Positions 36,505 to 46,729 of a stretch of DNA of 64,000 nt are shown piece after piece. A model generated the notes under the pieces. It worked only from the letters and a program-made list of their open reading frames with translations, was not told the DNA's origin and made no database searches. The translations under genes and the position numbers were made by a program. The stretch's first letter is position 1. Each line of letters opens with the position of its first letter. Origin of the DNA: Candidatus Halobonum tyrrellensis G22 (lineage in GTDB: Archaea; Halobacteriota; Halobacteria; Halobacteriales; Haloferacaceae); assembly GCF_000495475.1 (NCBI RefSeq), contig NZ_ASGZ01000008.1, positions 1-64,000 on the forward strand, written 5' to 3'.

Positions 36505-37404
36505 TCACCCGCCGGCCGCGTCGAACGCGTCGCTCCGCGCGAGCAGGTACGCCGCGACGGCGACGAACGGCGCGACTCCGAGCAGTCCGACCGGGAGCGG
36601 ACCGAGCAGGGGGTGCGGGTCGCCCCGGACGACGAACACGCCGACCCCGGCGGCGGCGTTGACCGCGCCGTGACCCAGCGTGGCGGGCCAGACGCTCCCC
36701 TCCCGCAGCGTCGCCCACGCGAACAGCACGCCGAGCGCGACGGTGAACGGGAGGAACGCGAGCAACCCGGTCCACGGGAACCCCGCGTAGCCGAAGCCGT
36801 ACTCGTAGCCCATCGCGATCAGCGGCCAGTGCCAGACGCCCCAGACGACGCCCGACAGCAGGGCGGCGCGGCGGCCGCCCAGCGGGAGGAGTTTCGGCAG
36901 GAGGTACCCCCGCCAGCCGAACTCCTCGCCGAACGCGAACAGGCCGTTGATCAGGGGCGCGACGGTCACCGCGGCGACCACCTGTACCGCCGCGAGCGTG
37001 ACCGGGTCCATCTCCACGCCCGCCGCCCCCAGGCCCTCGGCGTACGCGCGCATCGACGGGTCGAACGTGTCCGGGAAGACGGCGAAGAACGTCGCCGCGC
37101 CCAGAACCGTGAGGAGGAGCGGTCCGAGCCACACCGCGGCGTACACCCGGCGGTGCGCGCGGGGGTGCGGGCGGAGCCACAGGTCGTCCCACTCGCGGCC
37201 GAGCGCGCGGGCGGCGGCGGCGCCGACCGCCGGTCCGAACATGTACGTCGTCGGCACCAGCACGCCCGCGAGCGTCAGCGGGCCGACCACCGCGGGGCTG
37301 TCGGTCAGGCCGCCGGTCGCGTACAACAGCGCGGCCGTCCCCCACGAGACGCCGAACGCGACGGCGAGGAAGACGCCCAGTCGGCGGGTGTCGAGGTCGG
37401 TCAT
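36505..37404 (-). CDS. CPBP-family intramembrane protease (CAAX/Rce1-like)
   Basis: A 299-residue membrane protein with about seven hydrophobic segments. It carries the CPBP glutamate motif EEFGWRGYLLPKL (near residue 140), a WGVWHWPL histidine region (near 165) and HGAVNAAAG (near 235), which form the intramembrane metalloprotease site. Relatives cut CAAX-prenylated proteins, process bacteriocins or act in immunity to them. The substrate is unknown; no bacteriocin-like gene is next to it. Confidence 0.88.
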   Translation of the reverse strand: MTDLDTRRLGVFLAVAFGVSWGTAALLYATGGLTDSPAVVGPLTLAGVLVPTTYMFGPAVGAAAARALGREWDDLWLRPHPRAHRRVYAAVWLGPLLLTVLGAATFFAVFPDTFDPSMRAYAEGLGAAGVEMDPVTLAAVQVVAAVTVAPLINGLFAFGEEFGWRGYLLPKLLPLGGRRAALLSGVVWGVWHWPLIAMGYEYGFGYAGFPWTGLLAFLPFTVALGVLFAWATLREGSVWPATLGHGAVNAAAGVGVFVVRGDPHPLLGPLPVGLLGVAPFVAVAAYLLARSDAFDAAGG

Positions 37405-37507
37405 CCCGCGGTGGGTTCCCCGCGCGCGGACCTGAGGCTGTCGGTGGGCGCGGGAGGGAGGCGGGCCGACGGCGGACCGCGGAGGGGGAGGCGGAGCCGT
37501 CGGTCGC

Positions 37508-38422
37508 TCAGCCGATCTTGTCGTACTGGTCGCTCAGTTTCTCGGCCGCCTCGTCCATCAGTTCCGACTCGTAGTCGGTGAGGTCCCACTCGACGACCTC
37601 CTCGACGCCGTCGGAGCCGAGTTTGACCGGGACGCCGAAGGCGGTGTCCTCGTAGCCGTACTCGCCGTCGAGCAGGATGCTGCCCGGCAGCACCGCGCCC
37701 GTGTCGCGGACGATGGCCTCGACGGTGTGGGCGACGCCCGTCGCGGGGCCCCACTGGGTCGCGCCCTTCCGGGAGATGACGTCCATCGCGGACTCCTGGA
37801 GGTCTTCGAGGATCTCCTCGCGTTCGTCGTCGTCGAACTCGGGGTCGCGACCGTCGACGCGCACCTTCGAGAAGACTGGCACCTGCGCGTCGCCGTGTTC
37901 GCCGAGGATGGTCGCGTCGACGTTCTTGACCGGCGCGTCGAACCGGTCGGCGAGGACGTACCGGAAGCGCGCGGAGTCGAGGCGGCCGCCGAAGCCGATC
38001 ACCTTGTGGCGGTCGCGCTCGCCCGACTCGTACAGGTGGCGGTTGAGCAGGTCGACCGGGTTCGACGTGGTGACGGAGACGAAGTCGTCGTTGTACTCCG
38101 CGAGCGACGAGCCGATGTCGTCCATGATCGGCGCGTTGTCGCCCGCGAGGTCGATCCGCGTCTGCCCCTCCTGCCGGGGGATGCCGGCGGTGATCACGAC
38201 CACGTCCGACCCCTCGGTGTCCTCGTAGCCGCCCTGCCGGACCGTCGTGTTCGAGTCGTACGCGATGCCGTGGTTGGTGTCGGCCGCCTGTCCCACCGTC
38301 TTCTCCTCCATGTCCGGGATGTCGACGAAGACGAGTTCGTCCGCCACGTCCCGGAGCGCGAGGTTGTAGCCGGCCGCGGCCCCGACCGTCCCGGCCGCGC
38401 CGACGATGCTGATTTTCGTCAT
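37508..38422 (-). CDS. mdh: Malate dehydrogenase
   Basis: A 304-residue LDH-like malate dehydrogenase that interconverts malate and oxaloacetate with NAD(H). The NAD site [18 protein letters not shown] is at residues 7-24, the substrate-binding RLDSARFRY is near 150, and the catalytic His lies in [13 protein letters not shown] near 175. The protein is acidic, as expected for salt-adapted MDH. A CGCTTACC box at about 38449-38456 on the minus strand gives a leaderless start. Confidence 0.95.
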   Translation of the reverse strand: MTKISIVGAAGTVGAAAGYNLALRDVADELVFVDIPDMEEKTVGQAADTNHGIAYDSNTTVRQGGYEDTEGSDVVVITAGIPRQEGQTRIDLAGDNAPIMDDIGSSLAEYNDDFVSVTTSNPVDLLNRHLYESGERDRHKVIGFGGRLDSARFRYVLADRFDAPVKNVDATILGEHGDAQVPVFSKVRVDGRDPEFDDDEREEILEDLQESAMDVISRKGATQWGPATGVAHTVEAIVRDTGAVLPGSILLDGEYGYEDTAFGVPVKLGSDGVEEVVEWDLTDYESELMDEAAEKLSDQYDKIG

Positions 38423-38607
38423 TCCACGTACATCGCCGCCCGAAATCCGGGTAAGCGTTTCGAATCCGACGATCGCGGGGGGCAGGCGTCGTATCTCGGT
38501 TCGACGGTCGTCGAACCCCGACGCGTGACGGCCCGCCGCCCCGGTCGCGTCCCGACCGCCGCGGATGAGGGGGTTTATACGGGCACGAGCGCGAACGCGA
38601 CGTATAC

Positions 38608-39285
38608 ATGCCGATCGAGGAACGCGGCGACGCGCATCTCATCACCCACGCGCTCGCCAAGGACACCCTCTCGAAACTCCGGGACGTCGAGACCGAGCAG
38701 GTGGCGTTCCGGAAGGGACTCGTGAAACTCGGCCGCATCTGCGGCTACGAGGTGATCGACGGCTCGATGGAGACGGAGTTCGTCTCCATCGAGACCCCCC
38801 TCGCGGAGACCACCGGCGAACGGGTGAAGGGACTCGACGACGTCGTCATCGTCAACGTGCTCCGGGCGGCGACGCCGTTCGTGGAGGGGCTCTTGAAGGC
38901 GTTCCCCCGCGCGAAACAGGGCGTCATCTCCGCCGGCCGCAACGAGGAGGCCGGGATGGGCGACGACGGCACGTTCCCCATCGAGATCGACTACACCAAA
39001 CTCCCCGACATCACCGAACGCGACACCGTCATCGTCGCCGACCCGATGCTCGCCACCGGGTCGACGATGTGTGCGGTGCTCGACCACGTGCTCTCGGAGG
39101 GCGCCGACCCCGAGCGGCTGATCGTGCTCTCGGCGGTGTCGGCGCCCGACGGCCTGCTCCGCGTGAGCGAGGCGTTCCCCGACACCGACCTGCTCACCGT
39201 CGCCATCGACGACCACCTCAACGAGGAGGGGTTCATCGTCCCCGGTCTCGGCGACGCGGGCGACCGCGCGTTCCGGACGACGTAG
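38608..39285 (+). CDS. upp: Uracil phosphoribosyltransferase
   Basis: A 225-residue Upp that converts uracil and PRPP to UMP in pyrimidine salvage. The PRPP loop [10 protein letters not shown], the flexible-loop motif [11 protein letters not shown] and the C-terminal uracil pocket ([13 protein letters not shown]) are present. The TATA box GTTTATAC at 38573-38580 is 27-30 bases before the ATG (leaderless). Confidence 0.96.
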   Translation: MPIEERGDAHLITHALAKDTLSKLRDVETEQVAFRKGLVKLGRICGYEVIDGSMETEFVSIETPLAETTGERVKGLDDVVIVNVLRAATPFVEGLLKAFPRAKQGVISAGRNEEAGMGDDGTFPIEIDYTKLPDITERDTVIVADPMLATGSTMCAVLDHVLSEGADPERLIVLSAVSAPDGLLRVSEAFPDTDLLTVAIDDHLNEEGFIVPGLGDAGDRAFRTT

Positions 39286-39414
39286 CCCCCCTCGCGCCGC
39301 CGCGCGACCGTGCGGCGGGGTGGCTCGCCCCCGCTCGGTCCCGCCGAGGTGCCGCGTACCCGCCGGCCGGGAGCCGAGGCAACGCCTATACCCGTGGGTT
39401 CCGGACTCCCGGAC

Positions 39415-39618
39415 ATGGCGGACTCCTGTGCGGCCTGCGGCGACCCGGTCACCGACGCGCTCGCGCGGGTCGTCCGGCTGTCGGTCGACCGGTCGAACGT
39501 GGACGAACAGCGGCTCTGTCCGGCCTGCTTCGCCGACTGGATCGACCGCTACGAGACCGAGATGGCCGCGGGCACGACCGCGAGCGTCGAGGGCGACGAG
39601 GACATCATCGTCGACTGA
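39415..39618 (+). CDS. Small Cys-rich zinc-finger-like protein
   Basis: A 67-residue protein with CAACGDP near the N-terminus and CPACF near residue 35, a four-Cys zinc ribbon pattern, and an acidic tail ending EDIIVD. It resembles other small haloarchaeal zinc-finger proteins; the function is unknown. The ATG at 39415 is where the Cys pattern begins. Its stop is seven bases from the convergent S9 peptidase stop. Confidence 0.75.
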   Translation: MADSCAACGDPVTDALARVVRLSVDRSNVDEQRLCPACFADWIDRYETEMAAGTTASVEGDEDIIVD

Positions 39619-39624
39619 CCCGGG

Positions 39625-41874
39625 CTATCTGACCTCGGGGTCCGTCTCGTCGTCGGCGGGGTCGGCCGTCAGGTCGGTCCCCTCGTCGTCGTCCCCGTTC
39701 TCGTCGTCGTCCCCCTCTTCCTCGCCCGCGCTCAGCCCGTCGTTCTCCGGCCGGTCGAGCGCTCTCCCCGCGTCGTGGTGGTCGCTGTAGCCGTCGAACC
39801 ACCGCGCGATGCGCTCGATGCGGTCGACGACGTGGGCGGGTTCGCCCGACCGCGACAGTTCGTGTCCCTCCCGCGGGTAGCGCACTAGCCGGGTGTCAAC
39901 GCGGTTCTTCCGGAGGATTCGGTGGAACAACTCCGCGGTGTTGGCCGGCGTGCGGTAGTCGTCGTCCGAGTGGAGCACCAGCGTCGGCGTCTCCACCCCG
40001 TCGGCGTGCGCGACCGGCGACTGCTCCCAGAGGAACGCCGGCTCCTCCGACGGCGTGGTGTCGTAGTCGCCCTCGACGAGTTTGTACGCCCCGTCGGTCG
40101 ACCCGTAAAAGCCCGTCATGTCGTACACCCCGCGCTGTGAGACGGCCGCGCGGAAGTAGTCCGTCTGCCCGACCGTCCACGAGGTCATGTAGCCGCCGAA
40201 CGACCCGCCGGTGAGGAACACGTTCGACTCGTCGACGTACTCGCGGTCGGCCACCGCCTCCACGCCGGCCAGCACGTCGGTGAGCGTGACGTCACCCCAG
40301 TCGCGTTCGATGGCGGCGGCGTACTCGGCGCCGTAGCCGGTCGACCCGCGGGGGTTCGACCAGAAGACGACGTACCCCCGCGCCGCGAGCGTCTGGAACT
40401 CGTGCCACATCGACCCGCTCGCCGTCCACATCGCGTGCGGGCCGCCGTGGACCTCCGCGACAAGCGGGTACTGCTCGGACTCCGCGGACTCCGTCCGCTC
40501 CGTCGATGCGCTTCGCGCATCGCTCTCGCCGAACCCGGGCGGCGTCAACACCCACCCCTCGACGGAACCCTGCTCGGACTCGAACTCCAGTTCCTCCGGC
40601 TCCCGTAGCTCGACCGAGTCGAGCAGGTCGGCGTTCAGGTCGGAGAGCCGGCGCTCCTCGGAGCCGTCGGCTCCGACGGCGGGGCCGTCCCCGTCTCGCC
40701 CGTGGGCGAGTACGTACACCTCGCCGGGGTGGTCCCACTCGCTCTTCGCGAGCGCCGTCGCCGACTCGCCGACGTCCGCGCCGGTCACGTCGCCGCCGCG
40801 GTACGCCCGCTCGGGCGCCGCGCTCGCGTCGCCGGGCGCGGCCCACAGCGCCGTCGCGCCCTCGTCGGGCGTCGCGAAGTACAGCGTCTCCTCGTCGGGT
40901 CCCCACTGCGGGCGCGCGCCGTAGCCGAGCGTGCGGTCCATCTCGGCGGTCACGTCGTGGGTCTCGTCGGCCGCGCGGTCGTACACGCGGAGTTCGGTCG
41001 GCTTGATGCTCGCCTGCTCCGCCTCGGTGAAGCTGTACGCGACCCGGTCGTCGGCGGTGACCGCGAGCGTCGTCCCCCACCCGGACGAGCGGTGGACGGT
41101 CTCGCTGTCGCCCGACTCGGTGTCGTACGCGACGATGTCGTAGCGCATGTCGTCGTCCGGGTCGTCGCCGACCTGCCGGGCGGTGTAGTACAGCGTCGAC
41201 GCGTCGCCCCACGTCGGCGCAGCGTGGTCGTAGTCGGCGGTCGTGACCCGGGTGAGACCCGCGTCGTCCTCCTCGTCCGCGTCGGTCCCGCCCGTCCCCC
41301 CGTCGCCGGTCGCCGCCGCCACGTCGACGACGTACACCTGCGGGCGCGCCCCGTCGAAGTAGCGCTGGGCCGACCGGTACACCGTCCGGTCGATCACCCG
41401 GGGGTCGGGGTCGTCGGGTTCGTACCCGTCGGGCACGACCCGGTCGCGGTTCGCCTCGCGGTCCGCGTCGCTGACGCTCTGGACGAACGCGACCCGGCTG
41501 CCGTCCGGACTCCACGCGATAGCGGAGACGCCGCCGACCACGTTCGTCACCCGTTCGGCCTCGCCGCCGTCGAGCGGGAGCACCCACAGCTGTTGTGTGT
41601 CGTCCGCCTTCCCGCGCGTCGAGGTGAACGCCAGCCGGTCGCCCGACGGCGAGAACCGCGGTTCGGCGTCGCTCCCCTCCGCGAGCGTGAGCCGCCGCGG
41701 CGCCGCGCTCCCGTCGGTCGGCGCGACGTACACCGTCGACTCGTACTCGTCGTCGCCGTCCGGAACCGAGCGGACGAACGCGACCCGCTCGCCGTCCGGC
41801 GAGAGCCGCGGGTCGCTCGGCTTCGCGATGTCGTGGTAGTCGCTCGCCCGTATCCGGGCCGAGTCCGTGGACAT
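39625..41874 (-). CDS. S9-family prolyl oligopeptidase
   Basis: A 749-residue serine peptidase. An N-terminal beta-propeller of TolB/WD-like repeats (for example FSPSGDRLAFTSTRGK) gates a C-terminal alpha/beta hydrolase with Ser in GGSFGGYMTSW, Asp in HSDDDYRTP and His in REGHELSRSG. Acylaminoacyl- or dipeptidyl-type activity on short peptides is likely. No signal peptide is seen, so it is cytoplasmic. The last 60 residues are an acidic tail (many Asp/Glu). Confidence 0.92.
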   Translation of the reverse strand: MSTDSARIRASDYHDIAKPSDPRLSPDGERVAFVRSVPDGDDEYESTVYVAPTDGSAAPRRLTLAEGSDAEPRFSPSGDRLAFTSTRGKADDTQQLWVLPLDGGEAERVTNVVGGVSAIAWSPDGSRVAFVQSVSDADREANRDRVVPDGYEPDDPDPRVIDRTVYRSAQRYFDGARPQVYVVDVAAATGDGGTGGTDADEEDDAGLTRVTTADYDHAAPTWGDASTLYYTARQVGDDPDDDMRYDIVAYDTESGDSETVHRSSGWGTTLAVTADDRVAYSFTEAEQASIKPTELRVYDRAADETHDVTAEMDRTLGYGARPQWGPDEETLYFATPDEGATALWAAPGDASAAPERAYRGGDVTGADVGESATALAKSEWDHPGEVYVLAHGRDGDGPAVGADGSEERRLSDLNADLLDSVELREPEELEFESEQGSVEGWVLTPPGFGESDARSASTERTESAESEQYPLVAEVHGGPHAMWTASGSMWHEFQTLAARGYVVFWSNPRGSTGYGAEYAAAIERDWGDVTLTDVLAGVEAVADREYVDESNVFLTGGSFGGYMTSWTVGQTDYFRAAVSQRGVYDMTGFYGSTDGAYKLVEGDYDTTPSEEPAFLWEQSPVAHADGVETPTLVLHSDDDYRTPANTAELFHRILRKNRVDTRLVRYPREGHELSRSGEPAHVVDRIERIARWFDGYSDHHDAGRALDRPENDGLSAGEEEGDDDENGDDDEGTDLTADPADDETDPEVR

Positions 41875-41931
41875 ACCGCGGGCGTCGGCGGGGCGCGGCA
41901 AAGCCGTTCGGGAGGCGGAACCCGCCCCCGC

Positions 41932-43071
41932 TCAGTCGAACCGCGCGGGGTCGAACGCCGAGGTGTCCGCGTCCGTCTCGACCCCGCGGACCCGCTCTGC
42001 GACCAGCCGACCGCTGTACGGGCCGAGCGTCAGCCCCGTCGGGCCGTGACCGGTCGCGAGGTACGCGCCCTCGACGCCGGGCACCTCCCCGAGCAGCGGC
42101 AGGCCGTCGCGCGAGAGCGGCCGCAGCCCCACCCGGACCTCCCGGGGGGTGCCGTCGGCGACGCCGGGTGCGATCCGGAGCGTTTCGCCGTACACGTCGT
42201 GGAGTCCCTCGACGGTGGCGTGGGGGGCGAACCCGGTGCCGTCCTCGCGGGTCGCGCCGACCGCGACGCGGCCGTCGGGCCACGAGACGAGGTACTTGTG
42301 TCTGAACGGGCTGACGATCGGCCAGTCGGCCGTGTCGGCGTCGACGTCGATGTGGACGATCTGTCCGCGCTGTGGCTCGACCGGCACCGCGAAGTCGAGC
42401 GTCGCTTCGAACGACCCCGACCACGCCCCGCCGGCGAGGACGGCGGCGTCGAACCCCCGCCAGTCGCCGTCGACGGCGACGCCCGTGACCGCGCTCTCCT
42501 CGATCCGGAGGTCGGCCACGTCCGCGCGCTCGACGGTCAGCCCCTCCCGCTCGCCCGCCTCCCGGAGCGCGGCCGCGAACCGCCGGCCGTCGACGCGCCC
42601 CCGGTCGCGGTAGCGCACCACCCGCTCGGCGTCGCCGAGCGGCGGGAACAGTTCGCGCGCCCGCTCGGGGGATATCTCCGCGAAACTGCCGGGCTCGGGG
42701 GCGCCGTACTCGTCGGCGCGGCGCTCGCTCCGCGCCTTCGCGCGCTCGAACGGGTCGAGTTCGTCGTCGTCGAACGCGACGCTCAGGAGGTCCGCCTCGG
42801 CGTAGCCGTGGTCGGTCGCGCCCGCTGCTTCGAGCGCGTCGACCAACTCGGGGTAGTAGTCGGCCGCGCGAACCCCGAGTTCGAACCACGCCTCCGAGTC
42901 GGTCTTGCTGCTGGTCGCCGCCGAGACGATGCCCGCGCCCGCGTCCGTCGCGCGTCCGTCGTCCTCGCGGTCGAACAGGGTCGTCTCGACGCCCGCGCGT
43001 GCGAGGTGGTAGGCGACCGACGACCCGACGATGCCGCCGCCGACCACGGCGACGCGTTCGTGTTCGCTCAC
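41932..43071 (-). CDS. FAD-dependent oxidoreductase of the DAO family
   Basis: A 379-residue glycine-oxidase/D-amino-acid-dehydrogenase-like flavoprotein. The FAD-binding VVGGGIVGSSVAYHLARAG is at the N-terminus with a second LFDRE ribose contact, and AYLATGHGPTGLTLGPYSGR near the C-terminus is the typical second FAD motif. Substrates in this family are amines such as D-amino acids, glycine, sarcosine or proline; the exact one is not visible. Confidence 0.9.
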   Translation of the reverse strand: MSEHERVAVVGGGIVGSSVAYHLARAGVETTLFDREDDGRATDAGAGIVSAATSSKTDSEAWFELGVRAADYYPELVDALEAAGATDHGYAEADLLSVAFDDDELDPFERAKARSERRADEYGAPEPGSFAEISPERARELFPPLGDAERVVRYRDRGRVDGRRFAAALREAGEREGLTVERADVADLRIEESAVTGVAVDGDWRGFDAAVLAGGAWSGSFEATLDFAVPVEPQRGQIVHIDVDADTADWPIVSPFRHKYLVSWPDGRVAVGATREDGTGFAPHATVEGLHDVYGETLRIAPGVADGTPREVRVGLRPLSRDGLPLLGEVPGVEGAYLATGHGPTGLTLGPYSGRLVAERVRGVETDADTSAFDPARFD

Positions 43072-43164
43072 GGCCGTCGGTGGGACCGGGGGGCCGTGAA
43101 ACTACGCGCTCCGGTAGCCGACGCCGAGCGGGCCGGTCGGTCCGCGTCCGCTTCCGCGTCCCGC

Positions 43165-43833
43165 CTACTCGATGTCGACGCGGTCGCTGGTCGCGCTCCG
43201 GAGTCTATCGCGGAGGCCGTCCGCCTCGGCGACGGGGACGCGCGCGTCGAACGTCACCCGCTCGGCGTAGTCGGCGTCGAACTCGACGCCGGCGCTCTCC
43301 AAGACGCCGCGGACGGTGCCGGAGTCGTCGTAGGCGGTCCCGATACGAACCCGCTCGTGGGGCACCTCCTCGACGACGCCGGCGGCGTCGAGCCCCTCCT
43401 TGACCGCCCGCGAGTACGCCCGCGCCAGCCCGCCCACGCCGAGGTTGGTGCCGCCGTAGTAGCGTGTGACCACCGCGACGACGTTCCGCACGTCCTCCTG
43501 TTGGAGCACGTTCAGCGCGGGCTTGCCCGCCGAGCCGGTGGGCTCGCCGTCGTCGCTGGCGTACTCGCGGAGCATCGGCCCGGCGGAGCCGCCCGCCACC
43601 CCGCTCGGCCCGCCTTCGTCAGCCGACTCGCCCGCCGTCCGCCCCGGCGGCCCCGCGGGGACGCGGTAGGCGGGGACGTTGTGGGTCGCGTCGTCGTACT
43701 CCTCGCGGACGGCGGCGACGACCGACTCGGCGGCGTCGACGGTGTCGGCGGGCGCGAGGTGGCCGAGGAAGCGCGACCCGCGGACGGTGAACTCGGCGGA
43801 CGCGCGGCCGGCGACCGTTCGGTACGGCTCCAT
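43165..43833 (-). CDS. IMPACT/YigZ-family protein
   Basis: A 222-residue YigZ/IMPACT-type protein: an N-terminal UPF0029 domain (GSRFLGHLAPADTVDAAES; an AYR segment near residue 55; RYYGGTNLGVGGLARAYS near 120) and a C-terminal ferredoxin-like DUF1949 region. The family is linked to translation control in eukaryotes and to unclear roles in prokaryotes. A Gly/Ala-rich insert of about 25 residues lies near 60-85. Confidence 0.88.
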   Translation of the reverse strand: MEPYRTVAGRASAEFTVRGSRFLGHLAPADTVDAAESVVAAVREEYDDATHNVPAYRVPAGPPGRTAGESADEGGPSGVAGGSAGPMLREYASDDGEPTGSAGKPALNVLQQEDVRNVVAVVTRYYGGTNLGVGGLARAYSRAVKEGLDAAGVVEEVPHERVRIGTAYDDSGTVRGVLESAGVEFDADYAERVTFDARVPVAEADGLRDRLRSATSDRVDIE

Positions 43834-43870
43834 GCCTCCGGGTTCGGCCGCCGCGACAAAGGGTGACGGG

Positions 43871-44395
43871 TTACGCGTCGCCGTCCGCGCTCGGGTCGCC
43901 CGTCTCGGACGGGTCCGCGGGTTCGTCCGGCGCCGCGGCCGCGTCCCGCCCGCGGGCGCCCGTCTCCGGGTCGGCGACGAACAGGAGGAGGAAGGCGACC
44001 ACGCCCAGCAGTTCCGTGCCGAACGCGACCAGCGCCGGCGGGTCGGCGACGAGGTGGGCGGCTATCTCGGCGACCGGGTTCGCCACGTCGTGTGCCGGCA
44101 CCAGGCCGCCGTGGTCGGTGAGGTGCCACCAGACGTAGCCGACCAAGTACGTGCCCATGACGCCCGCGCCCAGCGAGTAGAGCCGGCGGTCGCGGGCGCC
44201 GTACAGCACCGCGGCGGCGACGCCGAGCAACAGGAGCGCGGAGGGGACGAACAGGTACGGCCGGGGGTCGCGAACGGAGAGGATGGGGAGGTACACCGCG
44301 AGATCCGGCACGCCCTCGATCAGGTGGATCGCGGCGCTCGCGGCGGCCGCCTGCACGCCGAGCACGCGCGTCACCGTCGCCGCGGCGTCGTCCAT
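43871..44395 (-). CDS. Haloarchaeal four-helix membrane protein
   Basis: A 174-residue protein with about four hydrophobic segments (ALLLLGVAAAVLYGA; FGTELLGVVAFLLLFVA among them) and an acidic C-terminal tail of 35 residues. Two histidines and a Trp pair (YVWWHLTDHGG) lie between helices. I do not recognise the family. It is on the same strand as its neighbours without overlap. Confidence 0.7.
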   Translation of the reverse strand: MDDAAATVTRVLGVQAAAASAAIHLIEGVPDLAVYLPILSVRDPRPYLFVPSALLLLGVAAAVLYGARDRRLYSLGAGVMGTYLVGYVWWHLTDHGGLVPAHDVANPVAEIAAHLVADPPALVAFGTELLGVVAFLLLFVADPETGARGRDAAAAPDEPADPSETGDPSADGDA

Positions 44396-44462
44396 GCCGG
44401 CGGTGGGGAACGGACGGCCAAGAGCGCCCCGGTTCCCGCCCGGCGTTCGACGCGCGAACCAG

Positions 44463-44963
44463 TCAGAACTCCAGCCGCCGGACGTACGGCACCTGACGGA
44501 TCTCCACGAGCACGTCGCCCGGCACCTCGCCGTCGGTGATGATGTACATCTTGGCCTCGTCGGCGAACTCCGGGTCCTCCGTGAGCACCTGCCGGAGCGA
44601 GACGCCCGCGTCGGCGAGGATGCCCGTGATCTCGGCGACGATACCCGGCTCGTCCGGTTCGCCCACCTCGACGGTGAGCACCGTGAGGTCGAGCACCGGC
44701 GCGAGGTCCATCAGGCTCGGGATCGACGTGATGTTCCGGAAGACGCGCCGGAGTTCGTCGTCCGCGAGGATCGCGTCGGTGGTCGCGTCGACCACCCGGC
44801 GGTCGACGTCCACCTCGCGCGCGATGCCCGTGTCCGGGATCTCGATGCCGCCCGAGACCACCCGCCCGGCGTCGTTCACGGAGAAGCCGCGTTCGAGCAG
44901 CAGCCGGATGACCGCCTGCTGGCTCGGCGACCCCTCGAACTTCCCGATGATCTCGTCGAACAT
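44463..44963 (-). CDS. ACT-domain amino-acid-sensing protein
   Basis: A 166-residue protein with an N-terminal helical region that resembles a helix-turn-helix (SPSQQAVIRLLLERGFSVND) and a C-terminal ACT domain (VLTVEVGEPDEPGIVAEITG). Archaeal proteins of this shape are annotated as regulators of amino-acid metabolism, sensing an amino acid as dimers. The ligand is unknown. The ATG at 44963 precedes the conserved MFDEIIGKFEG. Confidence 0.85.
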   Translation of the reverse strand: MFDEIIGKFEGSPSQQAVIRLLLERGFSVNDAGRVVSGGIEIPDTGIAREVDVDRRVVDATTDAILADDELRRVFRNITSIPSLMDLAPVLDLTVLTVEVGEPDEPGIVAEITGILADAGVSLRQVLTEDPEFADEAKMYIITDGEVPGDVLVEIRQVPYVRRLEF

Positions 44964-45072
44964 ATCGAATCCCGCGGCGGGAGTCCGCTTCGGTCTTGCG
45001 GTCACGCTCCCCGAGGCGGCCGCTCGTGGCGGCTCCGCCGCCCCGCGCCGACGGCCGAGGGCAGAAAGAGCC

Positions 45073-45819
45073 ATGAGTCGGGCGGCCGACGGGGCGGGCG
45101 TGCGCGAACTCGACTGCGACTTCTGCGGCGCGACGGCGGCCGGGGCGTACGAGGTGCTCCCCGCGTCGCTCGACCCGGCGCCCGACGAACAGGTCCGCGT
45201 GGTGCTGTGCGGTGACTGCCGCGAGACGCTCGACGGCGTGGTGGCCCCACTGCTCGCCCGCCTCGGCGGGACCGGCGACGGCGCCGCCGACGGCGGGTCG
45301 GTCGCCGCCGGGCCGCCCGCGGGGGCGTCGGCGTCGTCCGCCTCCGGACCCAGTGGATCCGGGGGAGGGTCCGCGCCAGCCTCCGCTCGCGAGTCCGGGT
45401 CGGAGTCCGACGCCCGCGCCGACACCGACTACGACGCGCAGGCGGACGCCCGCTCGGGGGGTCCCGACTCGCCCTCCGACGACGCGGTGATCATCGACGC
45501 CAGCAAGCGCGGTCCCGACGCGGAGGCGGCGGACGAGTCCGACGACGCCGACGCCGGCGACGGGTCGACCGGCGCGGACGCCAAGGGGGAGGACGGCTCG
45601 CCGACCGACGCGAACACGGACCCCTCGGAGGAACCCGAGGGGTTCCGACAGGTGATGCGCCTGCTCGGCAACCGGGAGTTCCCGGTCGACCGTGCGGAGG
45701 TGGTCGACCTGGCGGGGAGCGCGTACGACCTCGACCGCTCCGAGAGCGACCGGGTCATCGACTACGCCGTCGACAACGACGTGCTCGAAGAGGACGACGG
45801 CGAGTTGCGGAAGACGTAG
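45073..45819 (+). CDS. Zinc-finger protein with long disordered linker
   Basis: A 248-residue protein in three parts. The N-terminal Cys4-like finger is CDFCGATAAG with LCGDCRE. A linker of about 115 residues is Ser/Gly/Asp-rich and disordered. The C-terminal 60-residue helical domain is FRQVMRLLGNREFPVDRAEV onward, shaped like a small winged helix. Conserved ends with a variable linker are common in haloarchaeal proteins; the function is unknown. It is divergent from the ACT gene. Confidence 0.75.
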   Translation: MSRAADGAGVRELDCDFCGATAAGAYEVLPASLDPAPDEQVRVVLCGDCRETLDGVVAPLLARLGGTGDGAADGGSVAAGPPAGASASSASGPSGSGGGSAPASARESGSESDARADTDYDAQADARSGGPDSPSDDAVIIDASKRGPDAEAADESDDADAGDGSTGADAKGEDGSPTDANTDPSEEPEGFRQVMRLLGNREFPVDRAEVVDLAGSAYDLDRSESDRVIDYAVDNDVLEEDDGELRKT

Positions 45820-45898
45820 CCGGCGGACGGCCGCCCCCGCCGCCGGCCCGCTCGGGGTCCGCCGTGTTCCGGCGCGCGGGCCGGTCGCACCCCCCGGC

Positions 45899-46489
45899 TC
45901 AGAGGTCGCCCTTCGTGCTCGGCGTGTCGCTCCGCCGCTCGTCGAGGCGGGTGGCGTCGTCGAGCGCGCGCGCGAGCGCCTTGAACAGCGCCTCCACCTC
46001 GTGGTGGGCGTTCTCGCCGCGTTCGACCTCGGCGTGCAGCGTCAGCCCGGCGTTCATCGCCAGCGAGTAGGCGAAGTGCCGCGCCATGTCGCTCGTGAAC
46101 CCGCCCACCCGCGCCTGCGAGAACTCGCCGTCGAAGCCGACGTACGGCCGGCCGGCCACGTCGACGACGACGCCCGCCACCGCCTCGTCGAGCGGGACGC
46201 GCCGGTCGGCGTACCGCCGGATGCCGCGCTTGTCGCCGAGCGCCTCGTCGAACGCCTCCCCGAGGACGATGGCGACGTCCTCGACGGTGTGGTGGTCGTC
46301 TATCTCGGTGTCGCCGTCACACCGCACCGTCAGGTCGAACAGGCCGTGTTTGGCGAACGACGCGAGCATGTGGTCGAAGAAGCCGATCCCCGTCTCCACC
46401 TCGCCGTCGCCGTCGCCGTCGATCGAAAGCGTGAGTTCGATCTCCGTCTCCGCCGTCTCGCGCGTGACGGCGGCGGTCCGGTCGCTCAT
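45899..46489 (-). CDS. hisB: Imidazoleglycerol-phosphate dehydratase
   Basis: A 196-residue HisB, the sixth step of histidine synthesis, dehydrating imidazoleglycerol phosphate. The Mn-binding histidine motifs are complete: [30 protein letters not shown] and [12 protein letters not shown]. The phosphatase half seen in E. coli HisB is absent, as is normal for archaea. hisA lies 6 kb away, so the pathway genes are scattered. Confidence 0.96.
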   Translation of the reverse strand: MSDRTAAVTRETAETEIELTLSIDGDGDGEVETGIGFFDHMLASFAKHGLFDLTVRCDGDTEIDDHHTVEDVAIVLGEAFDEALGDKRGIRRYADRRVPLDEAVAGVVVDVAGRPYVGFDGEFSQARVGGFTSDMARHFAYSLAMNAGLTLHAEVERGENAHHEVEALFKALARALDDATRLDERRSDTPSTKGDL

Positions 46490-46729
46490 GGGTCGTACGA
46501 CACCGGGCCGGGGCAAGACCGTTGCGGGTCGGTGACGGCGGTACGGGTCGACGCAAGTCGGTGGCGATCGGCGCAGGGCGGTCTGGGTCGGTGTGAGTCG
46601 ACGGAGCCGGCGGTCGGGGGCGGGTCCACGTCGGCCCCGAACGTTATCCGGTGTGACCCCGGGCGGACGGGCGTCATACGGCCGTCTGCCTTGCTTTCAA
46701 GGTCTCGGGTGCGGTCTCAACGTGACGCG

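Noticed and set aside
40702-43866. Very long open frame (1054 codons) antisense to the S9 peptidase, the FAD oxidoreductase and the YigZ gene
   Set aside because: Such frames arise because high GC3 removes stop codons on the opposite strand. Its translation is Arg/Val/Asp-rich with no family motif, while the three genes on the other strand have complete catalytic motifs.
46490-46729. Possible RNA gene in the gap between hisB and the small membrane frame
   Set aside because: No cloverleaf, no conserved tRNA boxes and no long complementary stems could be found by eye; only GC-rich sequence.
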